From Epiperipatus broadwayi (Eukaryota; Onychophora; Udeonychophora; Euonychophora; Peripatidae), in NCBI GenBank assembly GCA_028023455.1, contig JAQFVV010013356.1, positions 67,501 through 131,500 of the forward strand: a stretch of DNA of 64,000 nt. The letters are read 5' to 3'. The translations under genes and the position numbers were made by a program. Below the pieces are notes generated by a model that ran no database searches, was not told where the DNA came from, and worked only from the letters and a program-made list of their open reading frames with translations. Positions 26,049-38,540 of the stretch are shown here, one piece after another; the first letter of the stretch is position 1; each line of letters opens with the position of its first letter.

Positions 26049-27999
26049 TGTAACACCACCGCCGCGCGGTTAAAGACCCCAGCCGCACTTAATTATGTGA
26101 TCGACCGGTTAACCACCGATGATGATGATTACCACAAGCAAGAAGCCAATATACACCCTAAAATCGAGTATATATTCTTAATTGAACACTGACATAATAA
26201 AATATCATCCCAGCATTATATTTCCCAATTAAACGCTTCTTCTCTGCTGGGCAAATTATTTGTATCGAATAATTAGTTCTGCCCAGCGCCTGGAATATTT
26301 ATAAAATTTCCCGGAATTATCACGGTACAGCAGGAATATAAATTATAGCACTTCCTTCCTTTACTCTATTTACAATACAGACTAGATTTATTTATCCATT
26401 TAGCTTACTTTATTTTATTCCTCAATTAATCAACTTGTTAGCTCACTGATCTAATTTTAATTCACTCTAAATAGTTATTCGCTTGGTAGAGAAAAGAAAA
26501 CGCAAATGACTAAGTACTTCCTTTTATAAATAAAATTTAATTTGCAATTCGCTAATTCTAATGCATAATAAAATCCTAAAACACATATATATATCCACAC
26601 ACTAACATAATAAATACATAAATATACAATAAAGAATATAATTCAAAAGGAAACATTAAATAAATTATCGTAACTCAATTGTTACCTTCTCATACATTAA
26701 TAGATTACAATCATAAGTTCTTTTAATGATAACTGTCCGAAGTGTTGCGCAACTTTTTAATAATTTAGTTCTGACTGATTTCTTATTTCAAATTAATTCT
26801 GACATGCATGTATTAATAGTTACCTAGGTATGATTTTTCCAATGTCGGATCAACCATCGAGGGGGAAAACCTTCCCTTCTTTTGCAGAGATGGTTGCTCG
26901 CTTTTCAGACGTTCCAGTGAATGGAGTGAGAGTTTATAGTCTTTTGACGTGGGTTTGTTTCCTTTCTAATTCCACATTTTAGTCGGTATTCATCCCTTCA
27001 ACATTCTACTTCGAATCTCCAGGCAGATCTGGTTCTGTAACGGCGGTCTCTTCTCGGCAGCATTTTAGTTGTTATAAGTAGTGAGCGAATGGTTAGACGG
27101 AGGTAGACCGAGCAAACGCCCGGTGTTTGCCACTAGCCCTCCATGTCAGCGTACCCTTCTATTATTATTTTGTTAAATTCTAGCCAGCAAAAAAAACACA
27201 ACCGGTTACTTCTAAATCAGCTCTGCTTATTCTCTCGCTGTCTTGCTATCGAATGTCTCTAATTGCCTCTTTCTTTTTCATTCTTATCTTACCAATCTAT
27301 TTGGAAATTTGGTACAAGTTTACATTTTTTAATTTTACAATTATAATTAATTTCTTTCATTCTTTTAAATATTGAATGTTACTAATTGCAACATTCCTTT
27401 CTCTCACTTTATCTTGTACCAATCTATTTGGAAATTTGGTACAAGTTTACATTTTTAATTTTACAATTATAATTAATTTCTTTCATTCTTTTAAATATTG
27501 AATGTTACTAATTGCAACATTCCTTTCTCTCACTTTATCTTGTACCAATCTATTTGGAAATTTGGTACAAGTTTACATTTTTAATTTTACAATTATAATT
27601 AATTTCTTTCATTCTTTTAAATATTGAATGTTACTAATTGCAACATTCCTTTCTCTCACTTTATCTTGTACCAATCTATTTGGAAATTTGGTACAAGTTT
27701 ACTTTTTTTAATTTCACAATTATAATTATTCTTTCGTTCCTTTTACAAATGATTTTCTTATTTAACAAAGAAAGAAAGAGACGCGTTCAGTTTTACACCC
27801 CTCCCCTTTCCTTTCTAATCTTTCATCATTATTTAGCTTTTCTAATTTCTTTTAAAATAAGTTTTTAGAATCCTTTTAACTAAATTTTTTCTTTCTTTTT
27901 TTTTTTTTTCTATTTCTTTTAACGAAACCCTTCTCTTTATTAATATTATTGAGAATCAATAATATATACATGCGAGCCTACATTTATGTAGATATCGCA
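26049..27999 (-). repeat. 5' LTR (minus-strand element)
   Basis: Partner of 21,599-23,550, with the same ends and the same four-copy 126-bp minisatellite (copies start near 27,290, 27,417, 27,543 and 27,669). Visible differences are a few substitutions near the end at 26,060-26,075, one substitution near 26,385, and length changes in A and T runs. Confidence 0.9.
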
Positions 28000-28003
28000 A
28001 TAT

Positions 28004-28872
28004 ATTATGTATCAAAAGATCCTAACCCTTTAGTATTCGGTAGGGTTTTACACACACCATTTACCTTTAATGTAGAGTTCTTTAAAACACAATTAGCCAA
28101 TTATGCCAAAGTAATTACATTGGAAAAAGAGATGACTCCAGGTATCTCTTTCCAAACTCCCTCTAACTCATGGAAAATTGTCCTTAAACTAAAAAAAGGT
28201 ATTGTGAAAGATCAACTACCACATAGGTTGTTCAAAGACCAAATGCCAATTTCGATTATCTTGAAGAAAAGAACCCCCTTGTGCTTTAAATGCAACATAA
28301 TTGGTCATATAACTGCTATGTGTGTGACTGGAAATTGTGTAAAATGTAATAAGTTCAATAGAAACAATCATTTATATGGAACTAATAATGTTAAGATGTG
28401 GGCAGACATTGTTGATAGTAATATTAACAAAACTATTGATAATGATTTTTATGAAAATATTGACAATAATTTTTGTGATGGAGATGACATTGATGTGAGT
28501 CCCAGCCAATCTTCTGGGCCTGCTAAAGTATCATCTTATGTAAATAGTTTGGCTCAAGAGGTTGATGACTCTGTTTGTTCCAGTGATATTGGGTGTATTA
28601 ACAACAATATAAATTCTGATATAAATTTTGCTGAAGGAATAGAGTTCAATAGTGATACTGTTCCTGATTGTGTTTATAACAATACTGTTTCTGGAATTAA
28701 TACAGAAGGAGGAGTTGACAGAAATATCAATATTATAGAGAATAACCCTACGATGCTGGATCAGTTGGCTAGTAATTCTGAGTTTAATATCAACATTGGT
28801 TATCACAATGATACAAATGAAATGATGAATGAAACTATAAGTGATATATTTGTGAGTAAATTACTCCAATAA
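28004..28872 (+). pseudogene. LINE ORF1, 3' part with CCHC zinc knuckle
   Basis: After the right ATAT copy the ORF1 frame resumes (YYVSKDPNPLVFGRV). A region with FKTQLANYAKVITLEKEM precedes a perfect C-x2-C-x4-H-x4-C knuckle, CFKCNIIGHITAMC, at 28,282-28,323. A second Cys pair follows (CVKCNKF). The rest is Asn/Asp-rich and disordered up to the stop at 28,870-28,872. The zinc knuckle suggests nucleic-acid binding, as in other LINE ORF1 proteins of this type. ORF2 starts 3 bp after the stop. Coding from the LTR edge (27,949) is not the true start. Confidence 0.75.
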
Positions 28873-28874
28873 TT

Positions 28875-31800
28875 ATGAACAAATCCCTCAGTATACTAAC
28901 TCTTAATATTAGAGGATTAAATAGCCCAGATAAAGTTGATAAAATTGTCGACTATTTATCTAAAGAAAAATATGAAATAGTAATTTTAACTGAGACTAAA
29001 ATTAACCATAATACACATGGTTATATAATTGATAAATTATCTTAACAGAATATTATGCTTTTTAAACCTAATGATAGGCCTGCTGAAGGTGCAGCTGTTT
29101 TAATATATATACATTCAGAGATTGAAAATATTCAGTTATTGTCTTTACAAACATACTATATTGTGATATCCTTTATTTATCAGGCAGTCTTGCATTATCT
29201 GATTGATGTATACTCTGTAGATAAGGGTAATGATATTGCAAATATAATCCATAATGTTCAAAATAAGTTCTTACAAAAACCAGGCATTATAATTCTGGGT
29301 GGTGACCTTAATTGTACATTCCGATCTCTTCCTATTGCATTAAAAAATAAAATGAAAGAAATTTCACTATATTCATTACATGAAAGATATCCAGATAATG
29401 CATATACCTTCTTTAATAGCAGATTCTCATCTCTTATAGACCTATTCTTCTTGTCGGGGCATGAGCTAAATGAGTCAACTATTAATACATCTCTGGTTCG
29501 TTTTTCAGATCTCCTCTGTGTAAAGTTAATTCTTTATAACTATTACCAAATCAATAATCAATATAGATTTTCTATTAGGAGTAATGTTAGAGATGATGTT
29601 TTTCTCTCCATTGACCAATTATCAGTTATATTGACTGTCATTAATTATTATACAAAATGTTCAGGCCTACCACACTGTATTGCTTGGTTTAAAATTAAAA
29701 AAGATCTCTCTAGAATATATTATAAGAATGCACAGAATACTTTACCAATGAATCAAATGAAAAATAGAATCTCTGAAATTCAGAGAGTCTTACACAATAT
29801 TACCTACTTCAGACCTAATCATCAATTGATAAATAGTTTACAAGATGAATACATCAGCTTATATCAACTTATGCATCAAGATGCTCTTACAATATGGCTC
29901 AGAAAATTAATTCCAAATTTGAGTAAATTATCAAAACCCATGATAAACTATGCCAAATTATGTATCCCCCACTCTAGGGGTATTGCCAGTATCACCAAGG
30001 ATGGTGATGGCATTGCCTCTGGAATCTACGTTGATAATTACATATTTGAAAATCAAATTTGGCATAAATACAGGTTTCACTGATCAGTACACTAGTATCA
30101 TAGCTGGGGTACAGAAAGAGTACATTTCAAATCAGGATATTCAAGATGAAATTAATATCCTCAAGGTACAATCAGTAATCGCAAATGACACAATCCCAGC
30201 CTCTGTTTATAAACAACTTGATTATGCTCTTAGATTTGCAATGTGGAGATTTTTTAATCATTTGTGTTATGAGATAATTAAGTGGCCCTTTATTAGCAAC
30301 AGAGTAATTTTTAGCCTTAAAAAAACAAATCAGTGTAAAGTCCAACAATTGATGAACTGAGACATATTTCTAAAGAAGATGTTGATTCGAAGATTCTGGC
30401 TAGAATTCTCTTGAAAAAATTACATCACCTTATCAGTACTAGAATTTCTTCTGCCCACCATGCCATTAAGGGTAGATGTGCAGTAAATGCTGCCTTAAAA
30501 ATTCATGAGGCTATTAAATATGCAAGGGATTGGAACTTAACCCAATGTTCTGCTATCCAAATAGATTTTAAGGCTGCTTTCAATCTGGTCCATTGATCAT
30601 ATTTGATTCAGTCCCCCTGTCTTTTAATCCCAGATCACATATGGTTGTGAATGCAGTTGAAAACTATATTAAAATAGTAGAATCTCTCTTAAAAACTTTA
30701 TGAGAAGATGATTTTTTTTATCCCTAAGAGGGGCATTCCACAGGGTTCTCCCCTTGCGGCTCTTCTGTTTGCAGTTTATATAGATTCTCTTGTTCGTAAG
30801 ATTGAGAATCTCATACCCGGCCTTTGTCTTCCACATTTGGGATTTCAGGTAGCTGTCACAGCATTCATTGATGATAATATTATAATATTTCAAAACAGCT
30901 ATAATATCCAAGTTGTGATGAATATCTTAGAAAATTTTCATGCTGAGACTGGCCAATTATTCAACCAAATCAAGTCTGCAGCCTGGCAGTTAGCTACAGC
31001 TAAAAAATGCCATCTAACTTTATGGCTCTCCTGTCTGCTTTCTTGGGCATACCATTATATATGTCCAAGACTAAAATGAACACTTACTTGAATAAATTAA
31101 TTATTAAAAAAATTGAAGATAAAATAAGTAATTTCTCATCACTTAAATTATATGAAATTACAAGAGTGTTAATTTTTAATTCCATTGTTACAGGGATTTT
31201 GGCATACTATGCACCCTGGGTAGCCCTATATAACAAAACAATACTCAGAATAAACCAGATTGCAAAGAAATATGTCTGGGTTAGAGCTTCAAGATGAATC
31301 TCAATAACAACCTTGCAGATGCCAAAAGAAAAAGGAGATATTGGCCTGATTGATCCAGGGCTATACGTATCCTACATCAAGGCAAGTACATTTACTAACT
31401 TAATTAAAAGTCAATTTCTTGGGCCTTCTGTTGATCTTGCTGGCACCTTTAATGAAATAGGAAGTAAAGGAATATCTTTTATAGCTGATCTGTTCATTGC
31501 TTATAGGGATCTACAGGATGATATGAATGTGTCCAGTTTAGAAAATATTACATTTAAAGACTTAAGTAATCATTTTAAAAGTCATGGCAATGCATGGTTA
31601 GATATATCAATGAAAAATGTGTTGAAAGGGTTCCACTCTATATATTCACCCCAATCCTACTTGGAAATTTGTCTTCAAATTAATGAATGGCTGGTTTCCA
31701 ACAACTAAGGTACTAAATGATAGACTACATATGAATTTAGACCCAGTCTGTTCACTGTGCAAATCTGGTAATGAGACTTTTCAGCATCTATTTGAAGAAT

Positions 31801-31937
31801 GTTCAACATTTAGCCAGATAAGAGCTAAAGTGTTCCACAGGCCAATCATAAACTTAAAACTTTTGCTCAGTCAATACATTGAGAAATTTAACCCTCACTA
31901 TGCAATGGTGATGGTGCATATCCTTAAGACAATATAG
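28875..31937 (+). pseudogene. LINE ORF2: endonuclease and reverse transcriptase, decayed
   Basis: The frame starts at ATG 28,875. The endonuclease domain shows LNIRGLNSPDK, ILTETKI, then GGDLN and SSLIDLFFLSG. The usual catalytic SDH motif is SDL at 29,505-29,513, so the nuclease would be dead. An in-frame TAA near 29,040 and frame changes near 30,070, 30,360, 30,600, 31,000 and 31,680 break it. RT motifs are IDFKAAFNLVH (near 30,560), GIPQGSPLAALLF (near 30,730) and FIDDN (30,864-30,878), which holds the catalytic Asp pair. The C-terminus has CSLCKSGNETFQHLFEEC (from 31,749), the CxxC..HxxxxC zinc motif of L1/Tx1-type LINEs. In an active copy it would nick target DNA and reverse-transcribe the LINE RNA. 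Confidence 0.82.
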
Positions 31938-32394
31938 TATATATGATGTACTATGATATTTGACAACAAGACATTCAACTGGCTGAAAAAACTCTATAGT
32001 AACTGGGAAACTTATTTCAGTCAATGTCTGAGATACTTGCCAAGGAAGACGATGAATCGAATCTGGGGTGGTCCTGAAATAACTCTGTGTGAGATTCTTT
32101 AATAAAGGTTTATTCTTATGTGTGGCTTATTCCTTGGGCCAATTAATCATTTTGTTATATGATTTGCTCATTTGAGTTGCATGTCTTAGAATCTCCTTCT
32201 GATACAGTGATACAAGTCAATCTCCTTGTGTTTAGGATAACTAATTAATTGCCTGCAGACTTTTTGTCTTAATAGTGGAATATAGCAAATTCTTTGTGTT
32301 TTGGTATACAAAACTGTAAAATATTTATCATTTGTTTAATTACTTGTATAAATTGTAAATATTTATTGTGTTAATAAAGGTTTTTTATTTTAAA

Positions 32395-32409
32395 AAAAAT
32401 ATTATTAAG
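32395..32409. repeat. Right target-site duplication of the LINE
   Basis: Exact copy of 20,607-20,621, directly after the A-rich tail of the LINE. Confidence 0.8.
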
Positions 32410-33274
32410 CCTAATTTTAATTTGGATTTCAAAAAACAACTGAAACTTATGTTTTAAATAATTGAAGGCTTTTCTTTTTTTTTTTTTTTTTGGTAAAATT
32501 ACATAATGATGTTTATACATTTCTAAATAACTATTATTTTATAAGTCTGTATGTACCATGCATAAATATTACATTCAGTAGTATTAGTGCAATCGTTCTT
32601 ATGCATCTTAATAATGTAAAAGCTCTGTAGAATTTACTGTGAAGTTCTAACTTTGAAATCTTAAAATAAATGTTAGGCTATATGGTTTATAATGTGCTGT
32701 TTTTATGCATAATACTATCTAGATTCCTAGATTTTTTGCCTCAATATAATTACTAAGATTATACTTAAAAATCAAACCCTAGTCTTATCTTCATCTATAT
32801 GCATCGACTTGAACACTTTTCTTATTAGCTAAAACATGTGTAATAATACATAAGTTTCAGAACTCATTGTTATTTCTCTTTCCTACAATTTTTATTACAG
32901 GTTTTGCAATTTCATTAAATATATTTACAAATTCCCTTTTCATTTTCTTCATAAAAAGAACAAAAGATAAATTATCAGCTAATTTTATTTATACAAACTG
33001 ATAATTTTGATGTTTTTTTTTAGATTGGAATAATATTTTTGTTTTTATAAGCAAACACTATTAGTTCTATTTCAGCGTTACCATCTATTGTAAGCTTGAG
33101 TAATCAATAGATAATATTTATTGCCAAAGGCTATAAGCTAGAAGTATTCTGGCAGTATAGATAAATCAGTGTTGGATAGACATTTAATAAATAATAAATA
33201 ATCAAATATTTTATTATTTAGATGTTTGTTGTCAGAAAAATGCAAGAAAAATGTTGGGAACAAATAAAAAAAAA
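32410..33274. other. AT-rich DNA, no gene seen
   Basis: Nothing supportable beyond a T-run near 32,475-32,491. Confidence 0.5.
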
Positions 33275-34440
33275 AATATGTTACTTTTACTAATGCGGTC
33301 AAGGCATTTGATTTAGTAAATGGAACAGTTCTATGGCATTTACATGATGAAATGAGAGAATGTATTATAGAGGTGGAAGATCTGAGGCATTCAAAATGAT
33401 AGTGTTAAACAACGTTGTGTACTTGCTCTTGTTTATAAGTGGCTAAAACAAACAGGGATGGATTTACAATAAAGGTTTGATGGTGGAATTTTTAATTTGA
33501 ATCATTAAAAGCTAAAACAAAAATTTCATTTTCTGAAATTCTGAATTTATAGTAGAGTGATGCTTGTGTTATTTTTGCCAGTTTAAAAGATGATTTACAA
33601 AAAGTTCTTAATATTTTAAATGCAATTTATAAAGATTTCAAATTATTAATTAATTTTCTCAGACAGCCAATCAGATGTTAAACAGTGGTCTGAAGAGCTG
33701 TCTGAGAAACAACAGTAGGTGCATGTGAAAGACTAGCAACCTTTCAATTTATTACTAATTAATTTTTTTATAAAGTCAAGTTCTTTATTAGCCAATGATA
33801 AAAGAAAAATCTTCAGCAACTTTTAGTTTGGCTAGTTTTCAATGTGAGAATGTAAACTAGTTTAAATACTGTGGTAGATTTATAAATAGATAGGTTGATT
33901 TACAATCCAAGGTGTTTATGCTGCTTTTAACAATTTAAAGATAGAATATTTCATTGTAGGTAAATTACTATTCCAACTAAGTTAGCTATATATAGAGCTG
34001 TTATTTTACATAATTTATTATATGGATGTGAAACCTGGATATCAGTATAATATAAAGGTATTAGAAAGTATTGTTTAAAAATGCTTGGTACAATTTTAAA
34101 AATCTAATGGCAAAATCATAATACCAGTCAATATGTTCTTCATCTTGCTGGATATGCTATCATTAAGTCCACTATTGCAAAAGCACCCCATCATTAGTTT
34201 TCACATGTAAAATAAATGAACAATGGATGTATTCCTAAAATGGTATTTTATGGTGAACTTGAACATGGGTTTTGTAGGAAAAGTAAACCCCATTTACATT
34301 ATAAGGATTATCTCAAAGACATTCTAAAGAAGTGAAATGAACATTTTTTCTTTGAAAATATTGTAGAGAATAGAATGCCTTGGAGAGCTGCAATTAGACA
34401 TGATATTAAGTATTTTTTAAAAAAGTTTTCTGTTGACTAA
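33275..34440 (+). pseudogene. Second LINE reverse transcriptase remnant, heavily decayed
   Basis: Pieces in shifting frames follow a LINE RT order. TFTNAVKAFDLVNGTVLWHL (about 33,283-33,345) matches the first catalytic-Asp motif. SVKQRCVLALVYKW comes next (near 33,405), then FNLNH, then DLQKVLNIL in the region after the usual F/YADD motif, which is not preserved. Further on, LLYGCETWIS (near 34,017) and GELEHGFCRKSKPHLHYKDYLKDIL (about 34,250-34,325) match the C-terminal region of this LINE type. It is unrelated in detail to the LINE at 20,622 and far older. No ends or TSD were found. Confidence 0.7.
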
Positions 34441-35017
34441 ACTAAAAGGTAACATCATAAAAAATTAAGTAAACAGATAAATGAACCAGCATGTTTATAT
34501 GTGGATGAATTTTTGGTTGACAGATTGGACTGTATCATCATCACAAAACTCATTTGTACAGTAGTTTTCTTCTTTCTCTCTTCTTTTTTTCTCTTGGGGG
34601 TGGGGGAGTTGGAATAGCCATACTCATTTTTGAGTGATTTTATTATAATATTGTTATTAAAATGTTTGAGCACTACAAATGATGGAACTGAAACCACAAA
34701 CTATAGACTTAAGTTTTAGAGTCCAATCCTTTACACTACATGAAATGATCAGGACAGTAATAAAAAAAACCCATAAACAATGAATTGTTGAATGTTATTA
34801 TTTGTCTAATGTTATAGTTAAAATATATGTTAAATATCCAAACTAAAAAGTAAATATTTTTATCCTTATTCAAGAAATACTGTTCTTACATTTTTCTTGG
34901 ATTTGTAATCATTTACAATAAGCTTTTCCAATAAGTTTTCCAATATCACTACAGTCATTCTGAATATAAGAGAAAAGGATAATATTGGTAAAAGTGTCTT
35001 ATGTTAGAAATATATTG

Positions 35018-35018
<1 letters not shown>
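34441..35018. other. AT-rich DNA, no gene seen
   Basis: A pyrimidine/purine-biased patch with a G-run lies near 34,560-34,610. No coding support. Confidence 0.5.
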
Positions 35019-35064
<46 letters not shown>

Positions 35065-35085
35065 TATATATATATATATATATAT
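35019..35085. repeat. (AT)n microsatellite
   Basis: Long AT run with one interruption, directly abutting the foldback repeat copy to its right. Confidence 0.93.
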
Positions 35086-35385
35086 TCTGAACTGAGATCA
35101 GACCCATATAAATATCTGGCTTGCTAGGCTGAGTTTGAAGACTTTACCGGTCTGAAAAATTCACGCTTGCAATCTGATAGAAACGTTTTGCATAAACACT
35201 TGAGAGTCAGTGTTTAGATCTAGTTTCTATACTCTATCCCCCACTGAGGAGAGCAAACCAGCTTGAAATCAGCTGATCTGGGGGTGAGCAAATGAAAGAG
35301 GTAGTTAATTTCTGACTCTTTTTTCGTTTATGTAAACAAATCTTACACTTGTTCGGTGGTTTTGGTGAAGCGCCATCTTTTGAAC
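35086..35385 (-). repeat. Single foldback-family copy, subfamily D
   Basis: One minus-oriented copy contains CTGAACTGAGATCAGACCC and ATCAGCTGATCTG, closest to subfamily A. (AT)n tracts border it on both sides (to 35,085 and from about 35,386). There is no inverted partner, which shows that the unit also exists alone. Confidence 0.8.
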
Positions 35386-35402
35386 ATATATATATATATA
35401 TA

Positions 35403-38021
35403 TTCTACTTAATGTGTACTGCAGCATAACTATTATTATACAAATGAGCAAGGGTATCTAATTTAACACAAGTGCAATCAATTGACATATATATGTAGCA
35501 AGTGCAGAGGGCTCTAACCATTTCTTTTCTAATAAAATAATGACTAAACTTATTGAATAATTAATGGTCAGGATATGTCAGTATGTCATTCATCATATGC
35601 ATAAATAATGAATTATAATGGTGTTAATATACCTTATAATCTATAATGAACATAAAAGTAAGTTATTGAAAACTTCCATTCATTTCTTTAAACTAAATAA
35701 ACTTTTTATATACAAATAAATAATTGGTTGAATACAGATTTTCTTTAATTCAAACAGAAAAGAATTGGTTCATGTTTTATAGATGATGCTCAATTAAAAA
35801 ACCAGTTTTAATAGAGAAACAATTATTAATGAATGATGTGCTACAAATATTTTAAATAAGTTGGTCTTTTTAGATTAATTTCATCCAGTCATTGTATATA
35901 ATATCCTTACTATATCTTCAAATCTTTTGTTTACAATACTTTTTTATACTCTTGAATAAAATTACATGCATTTTTGCTGATGTAAAAGTAGAGATTATTG
36001 CCTTTTGGATCATTTGAAAGTGTCACATTTGTAGAATGAAATACTATATACTGATGAGATAGTTTATTTGTTTATATGTTTATATATTAATCATCTTGTT
36101 TTATATATGTCTATAATGTAAAGTGTAAAGTGTTTGGTCAATTGATATATTATATAATATAATGATAACATACAGATAAAAGACTATTTTTTAACTCTAA
36201 AAATTTCATTTTCATATAGCCAAATCTCACTACATTTTCAGAATTAATACATAAAATCACAAACAAAACATTAGTATATAGAAAATGAAATTGAAAATGA
36301 AAGTGAAAAATAATAATTAAATAATGATAAAAATAAATCGCCATGAAGATGACTGATACATAAAGGGGCTTAAATGTAATAAATAATAAACATAAAAATA
36401 ATAAATTTCAATGAATGTTTTAACATTAAGAATAAAATAAATATATCAACATCAATTATATAAACATAATAAAAGCTTGAAATGGAATCAACCCTAAAGT
36501 TTACAGCATTTAATATAAGAGCTACACTTATTAATATAAATACGCTTGTATATTGTTTCACAAATATAGATTAATCGAAAAATCAGAATTGCTTTTAGTT
36601 TCTGTTTACTTTTATTTTAGGTAAAATATTGTAATTTTTTAAAATATATATATATATATGAGAATGCAACATGGTGTGACTTGGAAGTAAGCAAGTGTAA
36701 AGCAACTAAAGTATTTTAATATTTCTCTAATCAGACACGATCTACAAGAAACATTAATTGCTGAACAATATTAAAGTTGCTGAATGGTTTATTGGAATAA
36801 TAATTGATAAATATGCATTTATAATAAAAATAGCAAGCCATGCTTTATTTTGCATTCAATAAGAGAACAAATAATTGGATGAAGTTTTTCCACGTGATTA
36901 ATAATTCCCAATGTTTAATGCAGAATTAGGGTTCCAAGTACTGAAACGTTTATGATTTCCTGAAAAACTGCTCGATTATTTTATTTAATTAAATGGAAAG
37001 ACTGAATAATTTGCTATCTACATTACCAGACATTACATGTTTATAATTTTTTAACATCATATACATATGTTATTTGTTCAAAATAATTGATGATTTTAAA
37101 AAACATATGTCTGCTACTTCTTAAAATTTTACCAGAATTTCATCATTCTGTATTTCAACAATGGATATATTTTTGAGAATGAAGTTATCAAGCACACATA
37201 TAGTCTTCCACAAATATATTATTTAAAATAAAATGTAAAATTAATAATAATTTAAGATTTTTTTTTAATTTTGTTTTTAATTTTCTTTTCCTTTATATTG
37301 CTTTATCAATAATTTTAATTCTTCTTGTTAATTAAAATAAATTTAATAATTACTTTACAAAGAAAGAAAATTTTATTATCGGTTAATTAAAAGGCAATTA
37401 AAATTCTAAATTGAAAATAGTTTTGACTTTAAATAATAAATTTAACATACATCTGACGAAAAGTAAGTAATCGGTGATCTCATTAGAATAACGAGTAAAA
37501 CAAAAATAAACATATAATTGGCCATGTTATTTAAGTAATTATTTATCTCATTCATTTTATTTAGTTGAATATATTATATAATTTTAAAGTACTTTTATGA
37601 TCAATTAGTAGTATTTTTATAATGACTATCTAATTGTTTATTACTTTTATTTAATTATATTCCATTTAGTTTTTTTTTTAAAAAAAAAAAAAAAACTAAA
37701 TAGATTTAACATATTTTTGTTTAATACATATAGATAATACATATATAAATACTTCACTGCATAGCCAAGGTCTTTACAATAATCGTCTTAGATAATTATT
37801 AGTAGCCAAGCCACTATTCCCCAGCTGACTAATTACTGAATGGTAAAAAAATTGAATGGTTTTTCATCTTCGGTTTATTATATGGCTATGGACTTTTAAA
37901 TAGAAGTATATAAGGTATGCTTGATTAGAATATGAAAAAAATGTCAGACTTATCTGGCTCAGATTCAAGTCCATGTCATAGGAATAAAAGAAGAATGTTT
38001 TATCCCTGTATTATGAAACTA

Positions 38022-38026
<5 letters not shown>
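35403..38026. other. AT-rich intergenic DNA, no gene seen
   Basis: I find no gene, RNA or intact element. Poly-A/T runs lie near 37,670-37,695. Confidence 0.55.

Positions 38027-38089
<63 letters not shown>
38027..38089. repeat. (AT)n microsatellite
   Basis: Pure AT dinucleotide run of about 60 bp. Shorter AT runs follow near 38,445-38,466 and 38,512-38,535, the last abutting the LTR start. Confidence 0.95.
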
Positions 38090-38090
<1 letters not shown>

Positions 38091-38509
38091 AGTAGGCATG
38101 TAAAAAAATTGTCTAAAAATGTATAACAAGTTTCATAAGTTATAAACAAAACAAAACTAGTGAGGTATAAGAAATTGGTACTATTCCAGCTAAAGAGAAT
38201 CAGTTAATATTTATAATTAAGATTATTATTTAATAAAGCATCCATTCAATTTTTATTACACTATGAAGAAAGGACTTTTGCAATGAAATGTGAATATTTT
38301 AAAACATTTAACTCAATCTTATATTCAGTTACAGTTTTATTAAAGATATTAAAATATATAAATTTTCCGTAAATTAAATATGTTTCTGTATGAAGGCCAA
38401 TTAGGATTAAAAATAGTTAAGATTGCAATTATCAAAGAATTGACTATATATATATATATATATATAAGTGTTATTGTATCAATTGTAGAAGATTTGGAAT
38501 AAAATGAGA

Positions 38510-38537
<28 letters not shown>

Positions 38538-38540
<3 letters not shown>

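Larger units (their letters stand above)
21599..27999 (-). mobile_element. Young non-autonomous Gypsy-like LTR retrotransposon
   Basis: Two LTRs of 1,952 and 1,951 bp flank a 2,498-bp interior. The strand is fixed by three signals. A tRNA-Pro-like primer site adjoins the right-hand LTR, a purine-rich tract adjoins the left-hand LTR, and the only long ORF runs minus. Protease, RT, RNase H and the integrase core are absent, so it must move by proteins from elsewhere. By eye the LTRs differ by only about half a dozen substitutions or short indels, indicating recent insertion. It sits inside ORF1 of the older LINE. Confidence 0.88.
20622..32394 (+). mobile_element. Full-length decayed LINE (L1/Tx1-like), split by an LTR element
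   Basis: The element runs between two copies of a 15-bp target duplication. Without the LTR insert (6,405 bp with one extra TSD) it is about 5.4 kb. Order on the plus strand is a short leader, ORF1 with a zinc knuckle, ORF2 (apurinic-type endonuclease, RT, C-terminal CCHC motif), a short 3' UTR and an A-rich tail. This layout, with a zinc-binding motif after the RT, fits the L1/Tx1 group. The clade is an inference from layout and needs an RT tree. Stops and frameshifts make it inactive, but the intact ends and TSD show it arrived as a full-length copy. Confidence 0.8.
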
